A stretch of DNA of 61,772 nucleotides from CAYNFS01 sp964396685 (GCA_964396685.1 CAYNFS010000006.1:1-61772); one strand, 5' to 3'. Numbered from the stretch's first letter, positions 37,701-45,761 are shown. Made by a program: numbers and translations. Notes: a model not told the origin generated them from the sequence alone.

Positions 37701-40327
37701 AGGGCCAGGTGGAGCCCAGATGTTCCGAAACCTACACTTTCTACACTAACTCTGACGATGGCGTAAGGCTCTGGGTCAATGGCGTGCAAATTATCAGCAA
37801 CTGGACTGACCACGGCCCTACTGAAAATAGCGGCACTATTTCTTTGACTGCGGGCCAGCGCTATGACATTATTTTGGAATTCTACGAAAACACGGGCGGA
37901 GCTGTGATCCAGCTTTCCTGGTCGTCTCCCTCAACGGCCAAAGCTATTGTCCCGCAAAGCCAGCTTTATTCTTCAGCCCCTCCTCCCACAGCGCCGTCAG
38001 GTTTGACGGCCACCGCCCAATGCGGGGGCACTGATTCCCAAATCAGGCTTTCCTGGACTGACAATTCCAATAACGAAGACGGTTTCAGAATTTATCGGGG
38101 AGGAATCGCCATTGCCATCGTGGGTACTAATGTTACAACCTATACTGATGCAGGCAGAACCGCCGGAACCGGCTATTCTTATATAGTGAAAGCTTATAAT
38201 GCCGGCGGAGAGTCGGGAAATTCCAATACCGCATCCGCAGCGGCTCTAGACTGCAGTGTTTCTTACACTCTTACGGTCGCCAAAGCCGGCACGGGTTCGG
38301 GCACAGTCACCAGCAGTCCTTCCGGCATTAACTTCGGGGCAGACTGCTGTGAGCCTTACAATTCCGGCACCATAGTGACTCTCACAGCCACAGCCGCCGC
38401 GGGTTCAAGCTTTACTTCCTGGGCGGGCTGCGATTCAACCTCCGGTAACCAATGCACATTGACAATAAATGCCAACCGGACAGTTACCGCCACCTTTGGC
38501 ATTCCCACTTGTCCTGCAAGCGGCAATAACGTCGCTCTTTCTCCCTCTAGCATTGACGTCACCCAAACCTCAACCGCTTCGGCCCCTGCGGGATGGAGTG
38601 GCGGGACATTTTCTTCAAGCAACACAGGTGTTGCTACAGTCTCTGGTTCAACCTTAAACAGCGTGCACGGCGGCACTTCTTCAATCACTGGTTCCGGCTG
38701 GACTGCCTCAAATGGCGCCACCGGCTGTTCGCTGACCGGGGCCACCCTCACCGTGAGAGATTTCGGCATCGCGCCGGTAGGCGTCACCATTGCCCAAGGT
38801 CAATCCGCCATTGTTACGGTTAATATTGCCTCTGTTCAGGGCGGAACAATGCTCGTTACTGTGACACCGCCTGCCGCGGCCTCCCTTCCTTCCGGCTGGT
38901 CAATCACGCCTCCCACCCAGACGGGCGCGGCTGGCGGTTCTGTGAGCTTCACTTTTTCAGCGGCAGAGACAGCCCAAACCACGGTAAGCAACTTGCGCTT
39001 TACGGGTGCTTACAACGGTCATGCTCACACCGGAGACGACAATTTCCGGGTTATTGTAACTTCCTGCATAGCGGCAGGCTCGGGCAACGGCCTTAGAGGC
39101 TCTTACTACGACGGCACCGCTTTTAACACGCTTATGACCTCTCGCACCGACACCACCGTCAACTTTGATCCGGCTGATGATCTGGGTAATTTGTATGCCG
39201 GGGGAGGAGATACTTTCTCAATCCGCTGGCAAGGTCAGGTAGAGCCTCGCTGTTCTGAAACTTACACTTTCTACACTAACTCTGACGATGGGGTGAGACT
39301 TTGGGTCAACAACCAGCAGGTTATAAACAATTGGACCAATCATGGCCCGACCGAGGACAGCGGTACTATCTCCCTGACCTCGGGGGAAAAATACGATATT
39401 ACCTTGGAATTCTACGAAAGCGGCGGCGGAGCGGTTATCCAGCTTTTCTGGTCTTCTCTTTCTACGGCCAAAGCCATTGTCCCGCAAAGCCAGCTTCATT
39501 CTCCGCCTGTTGCGCCAACCAATCTTGCCGCCTCAAACGCCACTTGCGGCGAAATCAGGCTTTCCTGGACTGATGCTTCCACGAATGAGACCGGCTTTCA
39601 CGTCTGGCGGAACGTTTCCCCAGGCGGCAATCCCGCGACAATTGTGTACAACAGCGTAACTTATTATCAAATAGCCTCGCCAGCGGCCAATGTAACCACC
39701 TACACTGACACGAATGTCACCGAAGGCCAAGCTTATTCTTATCTTGTCACTTCCTACAACAACGTGGGCGATTCAACCGTCTCCTCCTCAAATGCCGTGG
39801 GCCCCGTGGTCGTAGTGGTCTGCATTGCCAATCTTTCCGCCTCAAGCAAAATCCTCTACCGAATCGACCAAGGGTCTGGCTTTGTCAACTATGCCGGCCA
39901 GACGATCCGAAACGGCGACATCCTGCGCTTTAGAATTATTATTGACAATCATTTGGGCACCATTCCGGCTTACGATTTGTATGTGATCGACACTCTGACC
40001 TCCAATCTTGAGTATCAGGCAGGATCCGGGAGATTGGACGGCAATACGTTAAGCGAGCGCGTTGAAGGAAATATAATCACCTGGAATTTCCCCAATCCCA
40101 ATTTGGGCGACAAACAGCCGAATAACACCAACTGGATTTTGGAGCTGGATGCCAAAATCAATACCAGTTCCACCCAAACTTTGGATTTTGTGCAGAACAG
40201 GGCGCAATTCTTGTATGCGCAAAACAACAATGGGCCGCAGAGCTTGACCTACACGGTGCGCACGGGATTGATTCCGGTAAGAACTGGTGCCGCCAGGATC
40301 CCGCAGATTCGGGAAATCGCGCCGTAG
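34760..40327 (+). CDS. Giant secreted multidomain adhesin-like protein (PA14, FN3, CARDB, InlB-like)
   Basis: The 1855-residue protein has a signal peptide (IIIGGIVLLTALSLYQPVQAA). Domains in order: an N-terminal beta region; a BACON-like domain (about 204-305); a Big-like repeat (313-398); two Ig-like repeats (to about 602); a Cys-containing Ser/Gly-rich part; a CARDB-like domain (about 809-922); PA14 (925-1072); FN3 (1074-1168); an InlB-type B repeat (1169-1249); a second Big-like repeat (1252-1335); a second PA14 (1437-1582); a second FN3 (1584-1688); and a C-terminal DUF11-like domain. PA14 and FN3 suggest carbohydrate and cell-surface binding, perhaps attachment to a host. No sortase motif or C-terminal helix is seen. 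It has a consensus promoter. Confidence 0.9.
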   Translation: MSGKIEKTIIIGGIVLLTALSLYQPVQAAPISSGSDVEITIDPPADPAPDPLNCAQAPVPTGGYVCYTLTVTPDIPQNIVLRQGIDPPPTFSWSATVSIVSKPANVTGIAFLGSYISSINGYNALCTSPTTDGWVACLSNASAYGPGGGQTSTASGSGTLIIQNSGFQGYNLDTRVAFTYINNGVAYDTGQFSLSSGFNIDVLSYKYSVSPTSLSFSAEQGGTPPPLQYITVTNEGEAVNISISDNASWLGVYPSNLFIFGVPCNPCTASVEVSVSTNLSPGTYNATITFSESNAGNKTVSVTYQVSPVAPGTCPSNNVFLSAASADVLGSATASAPAGWSGGTFSSSNTGVATANPTTGAISAVEGGTTNISGSGWTASNGATNCPLSPATFTVRDFTVTAPVVTQTVTQGNPASFTINVNPVNSFAQSVSLSQSGAPSSPGPVTLSPSSGTPFYSSILAIPTSLATAPGTYTVTIRGTYSVHTHSQQVSLTVNPAGSGDFSLSMSPPSPSINPGGNQTYNVSATSINNFSGSVSLSSSGCPPNATCSLDSSTLTLSAGGTAQTTLRVQTAPSTTAGTYTLTTTGISGSLSHSASAQLTVQGAAQDSCTLSASPQSGTAPLSGTLSWTVGGSPTSCTASGGWSGNKSVTGGSQSYGPLSSDTAYALNCSSATASWSCSTNVTVTSQPAPGTMVVNLSASPGSGPSPHTETLDAIVSWNNIIPYFFDYYLWWNCPNPGPNPSDPASVEANCGALPASGSNSNGYKLIGSFSSSLRVTRSYSSNATPYVIAITSGLADNDNALVSITYPDLIGENLQVTGSLTSGSILSFSGTVRNGGGANVGVNTVTRMAVDINNDGTWDVVPADNTTGPLSVGATENETWSNVWTATAGTHKYSICVDRSYIVAESNEFNNCPELVFTVAPVAACVGAGSGNGLRGSYYDGTAFNSLMTSRTDTTINFDPADDLGNLYAGGGDTFSVRWQGQVEPRCSETYTFYTNSDDGVRLWVNGVQIISNWTDHGPTENSGTISLTAGQRYDIILEFYENTGGAVIQLSWSSPSTAKAIVPQSQLYSSAPPPTAPSGLTATAQCGGTDSQIRLSWTDNSNNEDGFRIYRGGIAIAIVGTNVTTYTDAGRTAGTGYSYIVKAYNAGGESGNSNTASAAALDCSVSYTLTVAKAGTGSGTVTSSPSGINFGADCCEPYNSGTIVTLTATAAAGSSFTSWAGCDSTSGNQCTLTINANRTVTATFGIPTCPASGNNVALSPSSIDVTQTSTASAPAGWSGGTFSSSNTGVATVSGSTLNSVHGGTSSITGSGWTASNGATGCSLTGATLTVRDFGIAPVGVTIAQGQSAIVTVNIASVQGGTMLVTVTPPAAASLPSGWSITPPTQTGAAGGSVSFTFSAAETAQTTVSNLRFTGAYNGHAHTGDDNFRVIVTSCIAAGSGNGLRGSYYDGTAFNTLMTSRTDTTVNFDPADDLGNLYAGGGDTFSIRWQGQVEPRCSETYTFYTNSDDGVRLWVNNQQVINNWTNHGPTEDSGTISLTSGEKYDITLEFYESGGGAVIQLFWSSLSTAKAIVPQSQLHSPPVAPTNLAASNATCGEIRLSWTDASTNETGFHVWRNVSPGGNPATIVYNSVTYYQIASPAANVTTYTDTNVTEGQAYSYLVTSYNNVGDSTVSSSNAVGPVVVVVCIANLSASSKILYRIDQGSGFVNYAGQTIRNGDILRFRIIIDNHLGTIPAYDLYVIDTLTSNLEYQAGSGRLDGNTLSERVEGNIITWNFPNPNLGDKQPNNTNWILELDAKINTSSTQTLDFVQNRAQFLYAQNNNGPQSLTYTVRTGLIPVRTGAARIPQIREIAP
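37535..37975 (+). repeat. PA14 module, copy 1 of internal duplication
   Basis: This segment and 39068-39505 are closely similar in DNA, with long identical stretches (for example ctttctacactaactctgac in both). The neighbouring FN3 and Big-like modules are duplicated as well. Confidence 0.85.
39068..39505 (+). repeat. PA14 module, copy 2 of internal duplication
   Basis: See copy 1 at 37535-37975. Confidence 0.85.
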
Positions 40328-40380
40328 AAAAAACGAAAAGACGCGAATATAGACACTAAATAACACGAAGTGTTATACTT

Positions 40381-40405
40381 AAAAGGCATTAATTTTGCCT
40401 TTTTG
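40381..40405 (+). terminator. Terminator after the adhesin gene
   Basis: aaaaggca pairs with tgcctttt around a short A/T loop, followed by T residues. It lies six bases before the htrA ATG, so htrA probably depends on a promoter nearby (TATACT near 40373). Confidence 0.65.
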
Positions 40406-40410
40406 CTTTC

Positions 40411-41640
40411 ATGTCAGAAAATAAAACAGAATTGATTTCTGATCTAGAACAAGCCAAAGCCCGCAACCAGCAAAGTCGTCGAGTGGCAAGCTGGGCAGTG
40501 ATTTTGAGTTTGATTTTTGGTACCTTGGGCGGAGTTGCGGGGGCAATGTTTGTGGTTCCCTGGTACCAAACAAATATCTTGCGCGAGCCTGCGGGAGGGC
40601 AGGCTCTCGAAACCAGAAAAATCATTTTGGACGAGGAATCAGCGGTCATTTCCGCAGTGGAAGCGGTCAATCCCGCCGTGGTTTCCATAGTGGTTACAAA
40701 AGATTTGCCGAAATTTGAGGAGATGGGATCGCCTTTCGGCGGTTTTTTCTTTGGGGTACCCACTGGCGAAACTGAAAAGCTTGAGGTCGGCGCCGGTTCA
40801 GGTTTTATAATATCGCCGGACGGCATGGTTGTTACCAACAAGCACGTGGTGGCGGATTCCAAGGCCGAATATACGGTAATCACCAAGGATAATCAGAAGT
40901 ACACGGCCAAAATTCTGGCCAGCGATCCTTTCAACGATCTGGCCATTGTCAAAATTGAAGCGGCGGATTTGCCGATTGTGACTTTGGCTGATTCAGACAA
41001 AATAAAGCTCGGGCAAAAAGTGATTGCCATCGGAAATGCTTTGGGAGAATTTCAGAACACCGTGACCACCGGCGTCGTTTCCGGCATCGGCCGCAATATT
41101 GTGGCTTCGGGCGGAAGCGCTACCGAAAAATTGTCTGAACTGATTCAAACTGACGCCGCCATCAACCCCGGAAATTCCGGCGGGCCGCTTATTGATCTTG
41201 CGGGCGAAGTGATCGGAGTGAACACGGCTGTAAGCGAGCAAGCCCAGCTAATCGGTTTTGCCATTCCCATAAATCAGGTGAAAAAAGTAATCAGTGATGT
41301 CGAAGAATTCGGGAAAGTGAGGCGCCCGTTCTTGGGAGTCCGCTACCGGATTGTTACCGAAAGTTTTGCCAAGCAGGAGAATTTACCGGTTGATTACGGC
41401 GCTTTGATTGTGCCCGGTGATACGGCTTCCGAGCCGGCAGTTGTTCCGGGAAGCGCTGCGGCAGAAGCGGGGTTTAAATCAGGCGATATCATTTTGGAAC
41501 TGGACGGTGTCAAGATCACGGCTGAAAATCAGCTGGCGGACATTTTGCGCAAATACAATCCCGGGGATCGGGTGATTTTGAAGATCCTGTCGGGAAAGAC
41601 CGAAAAGACGGCTTCCGTAATCCTCGGCGAGGCGCAGTAA
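40411..41640 (+). CDS. htrA: HtrA/DegP-like membrane-anchored serine protease
   Basis: The 409-residue protein has one N-terminal membrane helix (SWAVILSLIFGTLGGVAGAMFVV), a trypsin-like domain and a single C-terminal PDZ domain. The catalytic triad is visible: His in VTNKHVVAD, Asp in DPFNDLAIVKIE and Ser in NPGNSGGPLIDLAG. It degrades misfolded exported proteins outside the membrane. The PDZ domain (GSAAAEAGFKSGDIILELDGVKI) recognises C-termini. It may process the surface proteins encoded next door. ruvX follows 11 bases later. Confidence 0.95.
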   Translation: MSENKTELISDLEQAKARNQQSRRVASWAVILSLIFGTLGGVAGAMFVVPWYQTNILREPAGGQALETRKIILDEESAVISAVEAVNPAVVSIVVTKDLPKFEEMGSPFGGFFFGVPTGETEKLEVGAGSGFIISPDGMVVTNKHVVADSKAEYTVITKDNQKYTAKILASDPFNDLAIVKIEAADLPIVTLADSDKIKLGQKVIAIGNALGEFQNTVTTGVVSGIGRNIVASGGSATEKLSELIQTDAAINPGNSGGPLIDLAGEVIGVNTAVSEQAQLIGFAIPINQVKKVISDVEEFGKVRRPFLGVRYRIVTESFAKQENLPVDYGALIVPGDTASEPAVVPGSAAAEAGFKSGDIILELDGVKITAENQLADILRKYNPGDRVILKILSGKTEKTASVILGEAQ

Positions 41641-41651
41641 AGAAATTTCTC

Positions 41652-42080
41652 ATGGGGAAAATATTGGCTATAGACTATGGAGAAAAAAGATTGGGGGCAG
41701 CTCTGTCGGACGAGAGTAAAAAGATTGCATTCCCCCAGCCTTACATTTCAAGAAATCAGATTGATGATTTGACGGAATTAATAAGTAGAAATGATGTCGA
41801 CATAATTCTTATTGGTTTACCGAGGGGGCTTGCGGGCCAGGAAACCAAAACTACAAAAAAAGTACGGACTTTCGTTGACTGGTTGAAAAGTAAAACAAAG
41901 GCGGAAATAAAATTCGTGGACGAGCGTTATTCAACAAGACATGCGGCTCAAAAACTTCGGGAGCAGGAAATCAAAGCGAAACAATCCAAAAACCTGATCG
42001 ATAGCATGAGCGCCCAGCTTTTACTTGAAACTTATCTCAAGAAATTTAGAAATTCTACCCCCTCTTCATCTCCCCCTTAG
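41652..42080 (+). CDS. ruvX: RuvX/YqgF-family Holliday junction resolvase-like nuclease
   Basis: The 142-residue protein has an RNase-H-like fold: MGKILAIDYGEKRLGAALSDES with the first Asp, DIILIGLPRGLAG, and FVDERYSTRHA with further acidic residues. YqgF proteins act in pre-16S rRNA processing and on Holliday junctions. The last residues (NSTPSSSPP) come from the cctctcc-type palindromic repeat at 42056-42103, so its C-terminus has been replaced or extended by the element. Confidence 0.93.
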   Translation: MGKILAIDYGEKRLGAALSDESKKIAFPQPYISRNQIDDLTELISRNDVDIILIGLPRGLAGQETKTTKKVRTFVDWLKSKTKAEIKFVDERYSTRHAAQKLREQEIKAKQSKNLIDSMSAQLLLETYLKKFRNSTPSSSPP

Positions 42081-42103
42081 CAAGGGGGAGAAAGAGTGGG
42101 GGT
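42056..42103. repeat. 'cctctcc...ggagagg'-type palindromic repeat
   Basis: tctcccccttagcaagggggaga is its core hairpin, in the variant form cccct/agggg. It covers the end of ruvX and the gap to the next gene. Confidence 0.75.
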
Positions 42104-42115
42104 CTGATCGTTCGT

Positions 42116-42634
42116 ATGCTTCGCATAATTCATCCCAATCGCTGGTTTTTCTGGACAATTGTCATTTTGCTTACTGCGGCGTTTCTTTTGCTGTACGCTT
42201 CAGTCGAAACAATCAAAAGCCTGGACGAGCTGACCGCAGGTTTGACCGGAAGCTTAGTTAGACTCTGGAAAACTTTTGCTTCGCAAGCTCTGGGGATTTC
42301 GCTGCGCTATCCAGCCTCTTGGCAGATTGAGATTGATCCGGCCGAACCTTTCAGCGTCTCCCTGCAAAACCCCGCGGATTACGGTGAGAATGTATATATC
42401 GCGGTCACCGATCCAAAATATGAATCAACAATCAGAAAAGCCTTGGACGTTGTTCTGGATGAAGAAGAAATCAGCCTTGACGGGTATCAAGGAGCTTGGC
42501 TCAAAAGCGGGGATGCCAAAGATGTCGCTTTAAGCAATATATTGCTCGTGAAGGTTGACGGCCGTTTGTATTATATCGCTGGGCAAGCCAAAACTTTTGA
42601 AAAAATCATCAAAAGCATTAAATTTCTGGAGTGA
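42116..42634 (+). CDS. Membrane-anchored PsbP-like protein (divergent member)
   Basis: The 172-residue protein has an N-terminal membrane helix (WFFWTIVILLTAAFLLLYASV), then the signature ISLRYPASWQIEI and the end IIKSIKFLE. These correspond to EYGFEVKYP and ILSTFRFIE of the other PsbP-like paralogs (10370, 11533, 47664, 53407). The domain should be extracellular. Its stop overlaps the GTG start of galT, so it is coupled to it. Function unknown. Confidence 0.75.
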   Translation: MLRIIHPNRWFFWTIVILLTAAFLLLYASVETIKSLDELTAGLTGSLVRLWKTFASQALGISLRYPASWQIEIDPAEPFSVSLQNPADYGENVYIAVTDPKYESTIRKALDVVLDEEEISLDGYQGAWLKSGDAKDVALSNILLVKVDGRLYYIAGQAKTFEKIIKSIKFLE

Positions 42635-43626
42635 GCGAATTTCGCCAGGACATTGTCACCAAGGGCTGGGTTTTAATAGCCGAGGGCCGCGCCAAGCGCC
42701 CCACTGATTTTGGGCAGCTTACGGCCGCTCCGGAAAACCTTGAAAGCCACTCTCCTGCTTGCGTTTTTTGCGTTGGGAACGAGGCCCAAACAGTTGGGGA
42801 GATCGCGCGTTATCCGGCAAAAGGGGAATGGCGTATAAGAGTGGTGCCGAACAAATACGAAGCCGTAAGTCACATCATTGGCAAAAAACAGGAGGATTTT
42901 TATGTGAACCGGCCTGGCATTGGGGATCATGAAGTGGTTGTAACAGCCTCTCACAACAAACCGACGGCGTTGCAGGAGGTGGGGCTTGTTGATTTGACTC
43001 TGCAGGTTTACATTGACCGTATAAATGACCTGAAGCTTCACGAAGAGGTGCGTTACGTGCATATCATTCAGAATCACGGCGTGCAGGCCGGCGCTTCGAT
43101 CGTGCATCCTCATTCGCAGATTTTTGCCATCCCGTTTTTGCCCGAACGCATCCAGGGGGAGCTTGTCGGTACGCGGACGTATTTTGCAGTTAACGGATCT
43201 TGCGTGTATTGCGAGATGATTTTGTACGAACTTAAAGAACAAGAGCGAGTAATCGTTGACAACCCTGATTTTCTTGCAATAGCTCCTTACGCTTCAAAGG
43301 TGCCCTTTGAAATTCATATTTTGCCCAAAAAACACCGAGCCTGCTTTCACGAGATTACCATTTCCGAAAGGAAAGCTTTAGCCCAAGTCATGAAGGAAGT
43401 TTTTTTGAGGCTTTATGACAGGATGCGTAATCCGGCGTATAATTACTATATTCACACCTTGCCGTCGGCAGACTCTATAGAATCCAAAACACATGATGAC
43501 CGCAAGTCCTACCACTGGCATATTGTTATCCTGCCGCGGGTGAATGTCTGGGCGGGATTTGAGCTTGGTACCGAAGTATATGTGAATGTCATGCCGCCGG
43601 AGAAGGCCGCCAAATTTTTCCATTAA
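42631..43626 (+). CDS. galT: Galactose-1-phosphate uridylyltransferase family protein
   Basis: The 331-residue protein starts at a GTG overlapping the preceding stop. It belongs to the HIT superfamily: RQDIVTKGWVLIAEGRAKRPTDF at the N-terminus, the metal-binding CVFC, and the active-site HPHSQIFAIPF with the nucleophilic His. A second HIT-like half follows (PFEIHILPKKHRACFHE; YHWHIVILPR). GalT exchanges UMP between UDP-glucose and galactose-1-phosphate. In small CPR genomes such proteins may act on other sugar-1-phosphates or as ADP/UDP-sugar transferases, so the substrate is not certain. Confidence 0.9.
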   Translation: MSEFRQDIVTKGWVLIAEGRAKRPTDFGQLTAAPENLESHSPACVFCVGNEAQTVGEIARYPAKGEWRIRVVPNKYEAVSHIIGKKQEDFYVNRPGIGDHEVVVTASHNKPTALQEVGLVDLTLQVYIDRINDLKLHEEVRYVHIIQNHGVQAGASIVHPHSQIFAIPFLPERIQGELVGTRTYFAVNGSCVYCEMILYELKEQERVIVDNPDFLAIAPYASKVPFEIHILPKKHRACFHEITISERKALAQVMKEVFLRLYDRMRNPAYNYYIHTLPSADSIESKTHDDRKSYHWHIVILPRVNVWAGFELGTEVYVNVMPPEKAAKFFH

Positions 43627-43640
43627 TAATTTTCCTTATT

Positions 43641-43677
43641 GCCCTCTCCCCTGACGAGGGGAGAGCCGGAGAGGGGT
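43641..43677. repeat. 'ccctctcc...ggagagg' repeat supplying a ribosome-binding site
   Basis: ccctctcccc pairs with ggggagag; the following ggagagggg lies two to four bases before the ATG at 43679 and can act as its Shine-Dalgarno sequence. Confidence 0.75.
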
Positions 43678-43678
43678 T

Positions 43679-44077
43679 ATGACTGACGAAGAACTCATCC
43701 AAAAAGCAGTATCTGTTATAAAATCAAAAAAAGTTAAGGGATTTTTGATAGGGGATGTTGGTTGTGCCTTATTGACAGATAAAGGCAATCTTTATTTAGG
43801 TGTTTGTATTGATACGAGTTCCAGTATGGGATTTTGTGCGGAACATAATGCGATTGGATGAATGATTACGGCAGGAGAGTACAAAATTAGAAAAATAGTG
43901 GGTGTATGGAAAGACAACAAGGACGATGTGTTTATCCTCTCACCCTGTGGGAGATGTCGTGAATTTATCCGGCAAATTGATGAAGGAAATTTAGAAACAG
44001 ATGTGATTTTGGCTAAGGACGAAGTCGTTAAATTAAAAGAACTGCTTCCTTATCACGATTGGTATAGGAAAATTTAA
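43679..44077 (+). pseudogene. cdd: Cytidine deaminase-like gene interrupted by an in-frame UGA
   Basis: The reading frame 43679-43861 ends at TGA and continues in the same frame from 43862 to 44077. Read through, it is a cytidine-deaminase-like protein of about 132 residues. The first half has FCAEHNAIG with the zinc ligand Cys and catalytic Glu. The second has PCGRCREF with the other two Cys ligands, followed by HDWY. The TGA stands where homologs have a small residue within the helix after CAEHNAI, so a single change GGA to TGA explains it. UGA is a stop elsewhere in this window. An ATG follows directly, so two half-proteins could be made; otherwise it is a recent pseudogene or a sequencing error. 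Confidence 0.8.
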
Positions 44078-44097
44078 TGAGTTAGAATACGATCTAC

Positions 44098-44499
44098 ATG
44101 CAAGCTATCCCAAAGAATCTGATTAAACTCTCAAGATCGTTTCGCAAAAACGAAACTCCGTGGGAGCATAAGTTGTGGCAACATCTTCGAGGCAATCGTT
44201 TTTATGGAATTCAATTCAAAAGACAAGTAAGATTGGGAAATTATATTGTTGATTTTTATTGTGCCAGCAGGAGGCTTATTATTGAGCTAGACGGAAATTA
44301 CCACAACAGAGTGGAAGCATCCAGAATGGATACTGAAAGGCAACACGATCTTGAGTCCCAAGGATTCAGAGTTTTAAGGTTTTGGAATAATGAGATAGAA
44401 GAAAATTTATCCGCAGTCCTCGAAAAAATTAGAGAACAGGTTTTATTTAAGACCCCTCTGCCCTTCGGCATCTCCCCTCTACAGGGGAGAAAAATATGA
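44098..44499 (+). CDS. DUF559 endonuclease-like protein (Vsr-like fold), copy 1
   Basis: The 133-residue protein is a DUF559-family member with a PD-(D/E)XK, Vsr-like nuclease fold: TPWEHKLWQHLRGNRFYGIQFKRQ, then YIVDFYCASRRLIIELDGNYH with the acidic pair, then VLRFWNNEI. The C-terminal residues from about KTPLPFGISPLQGRKI are encoded by the palindromic repeat at 44452-44490. It is about half identical to the protein at 49766, which is bracketed by the same repeat family. A role in moving these repeats is conceivable but not shown. Its stop overlaps the tpiA start. Confidence 0.85.
   Translation: MQAIPKNLIKLSRSFRKNETPWEHKLWQHLRGNRFYGIQFKRQVRLGNYIVDFYCASRRLIIELDGNYHNRVEASRMDTERQHDLESQGFRVLRFWNNEIEENLSAVLEKIREQVLFKTPLPFGISPLQGRKI
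44452..44490. repeat. 'ctcccc...ggggag' repeat at the DUF559/tpiA junction
   Basis: tctcccctctacaggggaga forms the hairpin. It codes the tail of the DUF559 protein, and its aggggag lies at Shine-Dalgarno distance before the tpiA ATG (44496). Confidence 0.75.
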
Positions 44500-45233
44500 A
44501 GATAATTATTGCCAATTGGAAGTTAAATCCGCAAACTATCGAAGAAGCGAGATCCCTGGCTTCTCAAATAGAACACGGCCTTTTGGGCATTGAGCGGCGC
44601 GGCCTTGAGACTGCGATTTGCCCGCCTTTTGTGTTTCTTCCGGCTGTGCGCCACGCGATTCATTTTGCTCATCTTGGCGCGCAGAATGTCGCGGCTGAAG
44701 AGTCTGGCCCTTTTACCGGCGAAATTTCTGTAGGGCAACTGCGGGAATTCAAAACCGAATACGTGATAGTCGGCCACTCCGAAAGAAGAGCAATGGGCGA
44801 GGATGACAAGCTCATAAACCGCAAACTCAAACTGGTTCTAAAACATAAACTTGAGCCGATTCTCTGTGTCGGCGCAGGCACTAAAAAAGAACATTCAAAC
44901 GCCGCAGTCAAAAAGATTGTAAAAAAACAGCTTGGGGCGGCTCTTGCGGGATTATCAAGCAGTGCTCCGAAATTGACGATTGCCTACGAGCCCGTCTGGG
45001 CGATAAGCCGCGGCTTGGGCACGGGACAGGCGGTAACACCGGCGCATGCCGCAGAAATTATCGGTTTTATCAAATCCCAAGCGCCCAAGGCCCGCGTGAT
45101 TTACGGGGGAAGCGTGGATTCAAAAAATGCTTCGGGTTTGGCGAAAGCAAAAATCATAGAAGGCGCTTTGGTGGGAGGAGCCTCGCTTAAGGCTCTAGAA
45201 TTTTTGCAAATAATTAAAGCTTTTTCTCAATAA
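44496..45233 (+). CDS. tpiA: Triosephosphate isomerase
   Basis: The 245-residue enzyme interconverts dihydroxyacetone phosphate and glyceraldehyde-3-phosphate. Catalytic residues are visible: Lys in IIANWKLNP, His in VIVGHSERR and Glu in AYEPVWAIS; the phosphate loop is VIYGGSVDSKN. Length is normal. Its ribosome-binding site comes from the palindromic repeat upstream. It starts a run of sugar-phosphate genes (tpiA, rpiB, rpe, tktN). Confidence 0.97.
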   Translation: MKIIIANWKLNPQTIEEARSLASQIEHGLLGIERRGLETAICPPFVFLPAVRHAIHFAHLGAQNVAAEESGPFTGEISVGQLREFKTEYVIVGHSERRAMGEDDKLINRKLKLVLKHKLEPILCVGAGTKKEHSNAAVKKIVKKQLGAALAGLSSSAPKLTIAYEPVWAISRGLGTGQAVTPAHAAEIIGFIKSQAPKARVIYGGSVDSKNASGLAKAKIIEGALVGGASLKALEFLQIIKAFSQ

Positions 45234-45234
45234 C

Positions 45235-45678
45235 ATGATTTACTTGGGCGCAGACCATAGAGGGTATAAATTAAAAGAAAAATTGCGCGAGTATTTGACT
45301 AGTCGCGGTTACCAGTTGCGCGATATGGGTACTGATTCGGCGGAGCCGGTGGATTACCCCATGATTGCCGAGAGAGTGGCAAGAGGGGTTGCTGCCGATC
45401 TAAACAACCGCGGGATTTTGCTGTGCGGCTCGGGTGCTGGAGTGTGCATTGTCGCCAATAAGTTTAATAAAATCCGCGCGGCGCAAGCCTGGAATGAGGA
45501 TGTGGCTCATGCCATACGCCATGATGACAATGCCAACGTTCTGTGCCTGCCGGCAGATAGTTTATCGCAGGAAGAGGTTAAACAAATCGTCCAGGCTTTT
45601 TTGGATACGTCTTTCGGCGGCGAAGCGCGATATCAGAGAAGGATTAAGGAGATTGAGGAGATAGAGAAAAATAATTAA
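45235..45678 (+). CDS. rpiB: Ribose-5-phosphate isomerase B (RpiB/LacB family)
   Basis: The 147-residue protein matches RpiB: MIYLGADHRGYKLKEKL, YPMIAERVARGV, LLCGSGAGVCIVANKFNKIRAA, and the C-terminal DTSFGGEARYQRRIKEI. It converts ribose-5-phosphate and ribulose-5-phosphate. It lies one base after tpiA. An A+T-rich repeat separates it from rpe. Confidence 0.93.
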   Translation: MIYLGADHRGYKLKEKLREYLTSRGYQLRDMGTDSAEPVDYPMIAERVARGVAADLNNRGILLCGSGAGVCIVANKFNKIRAAQAWNEDVAHAIRHDDNANVLCLPADSLSQEEVKQIVQAFLDTSFGGEARYQRRIKEIEEIEKNN

Positions 45679-45760
45679 ATTCCAAACCGTTTCGAATTTG
45701 GAATTTAGAGATTGGAAATTGTTTGTGGTTTGGTGCTTGTAATTTGTAATTTCTCAAGTT
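45679..45760. repeat. A+T-rich dispersed repeat with 'ccaaaccgttt' hairpin
   Basis: aaattccaaacc pairs with the following ggaattt-type words. Similar sequence occurs upstream of gap (51370-51420). Confidence 0.65.
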
Positions 45761-45761
45761 C

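Noticed and set aside
43859..43861. UGA recoded as glycine, as in Gracilibacteria/Absconditabacteria
   Set aside because: EF-G, uS10, uL24 and others end with UGA followed by independent genes, so UGA is a stop codon in this genome.
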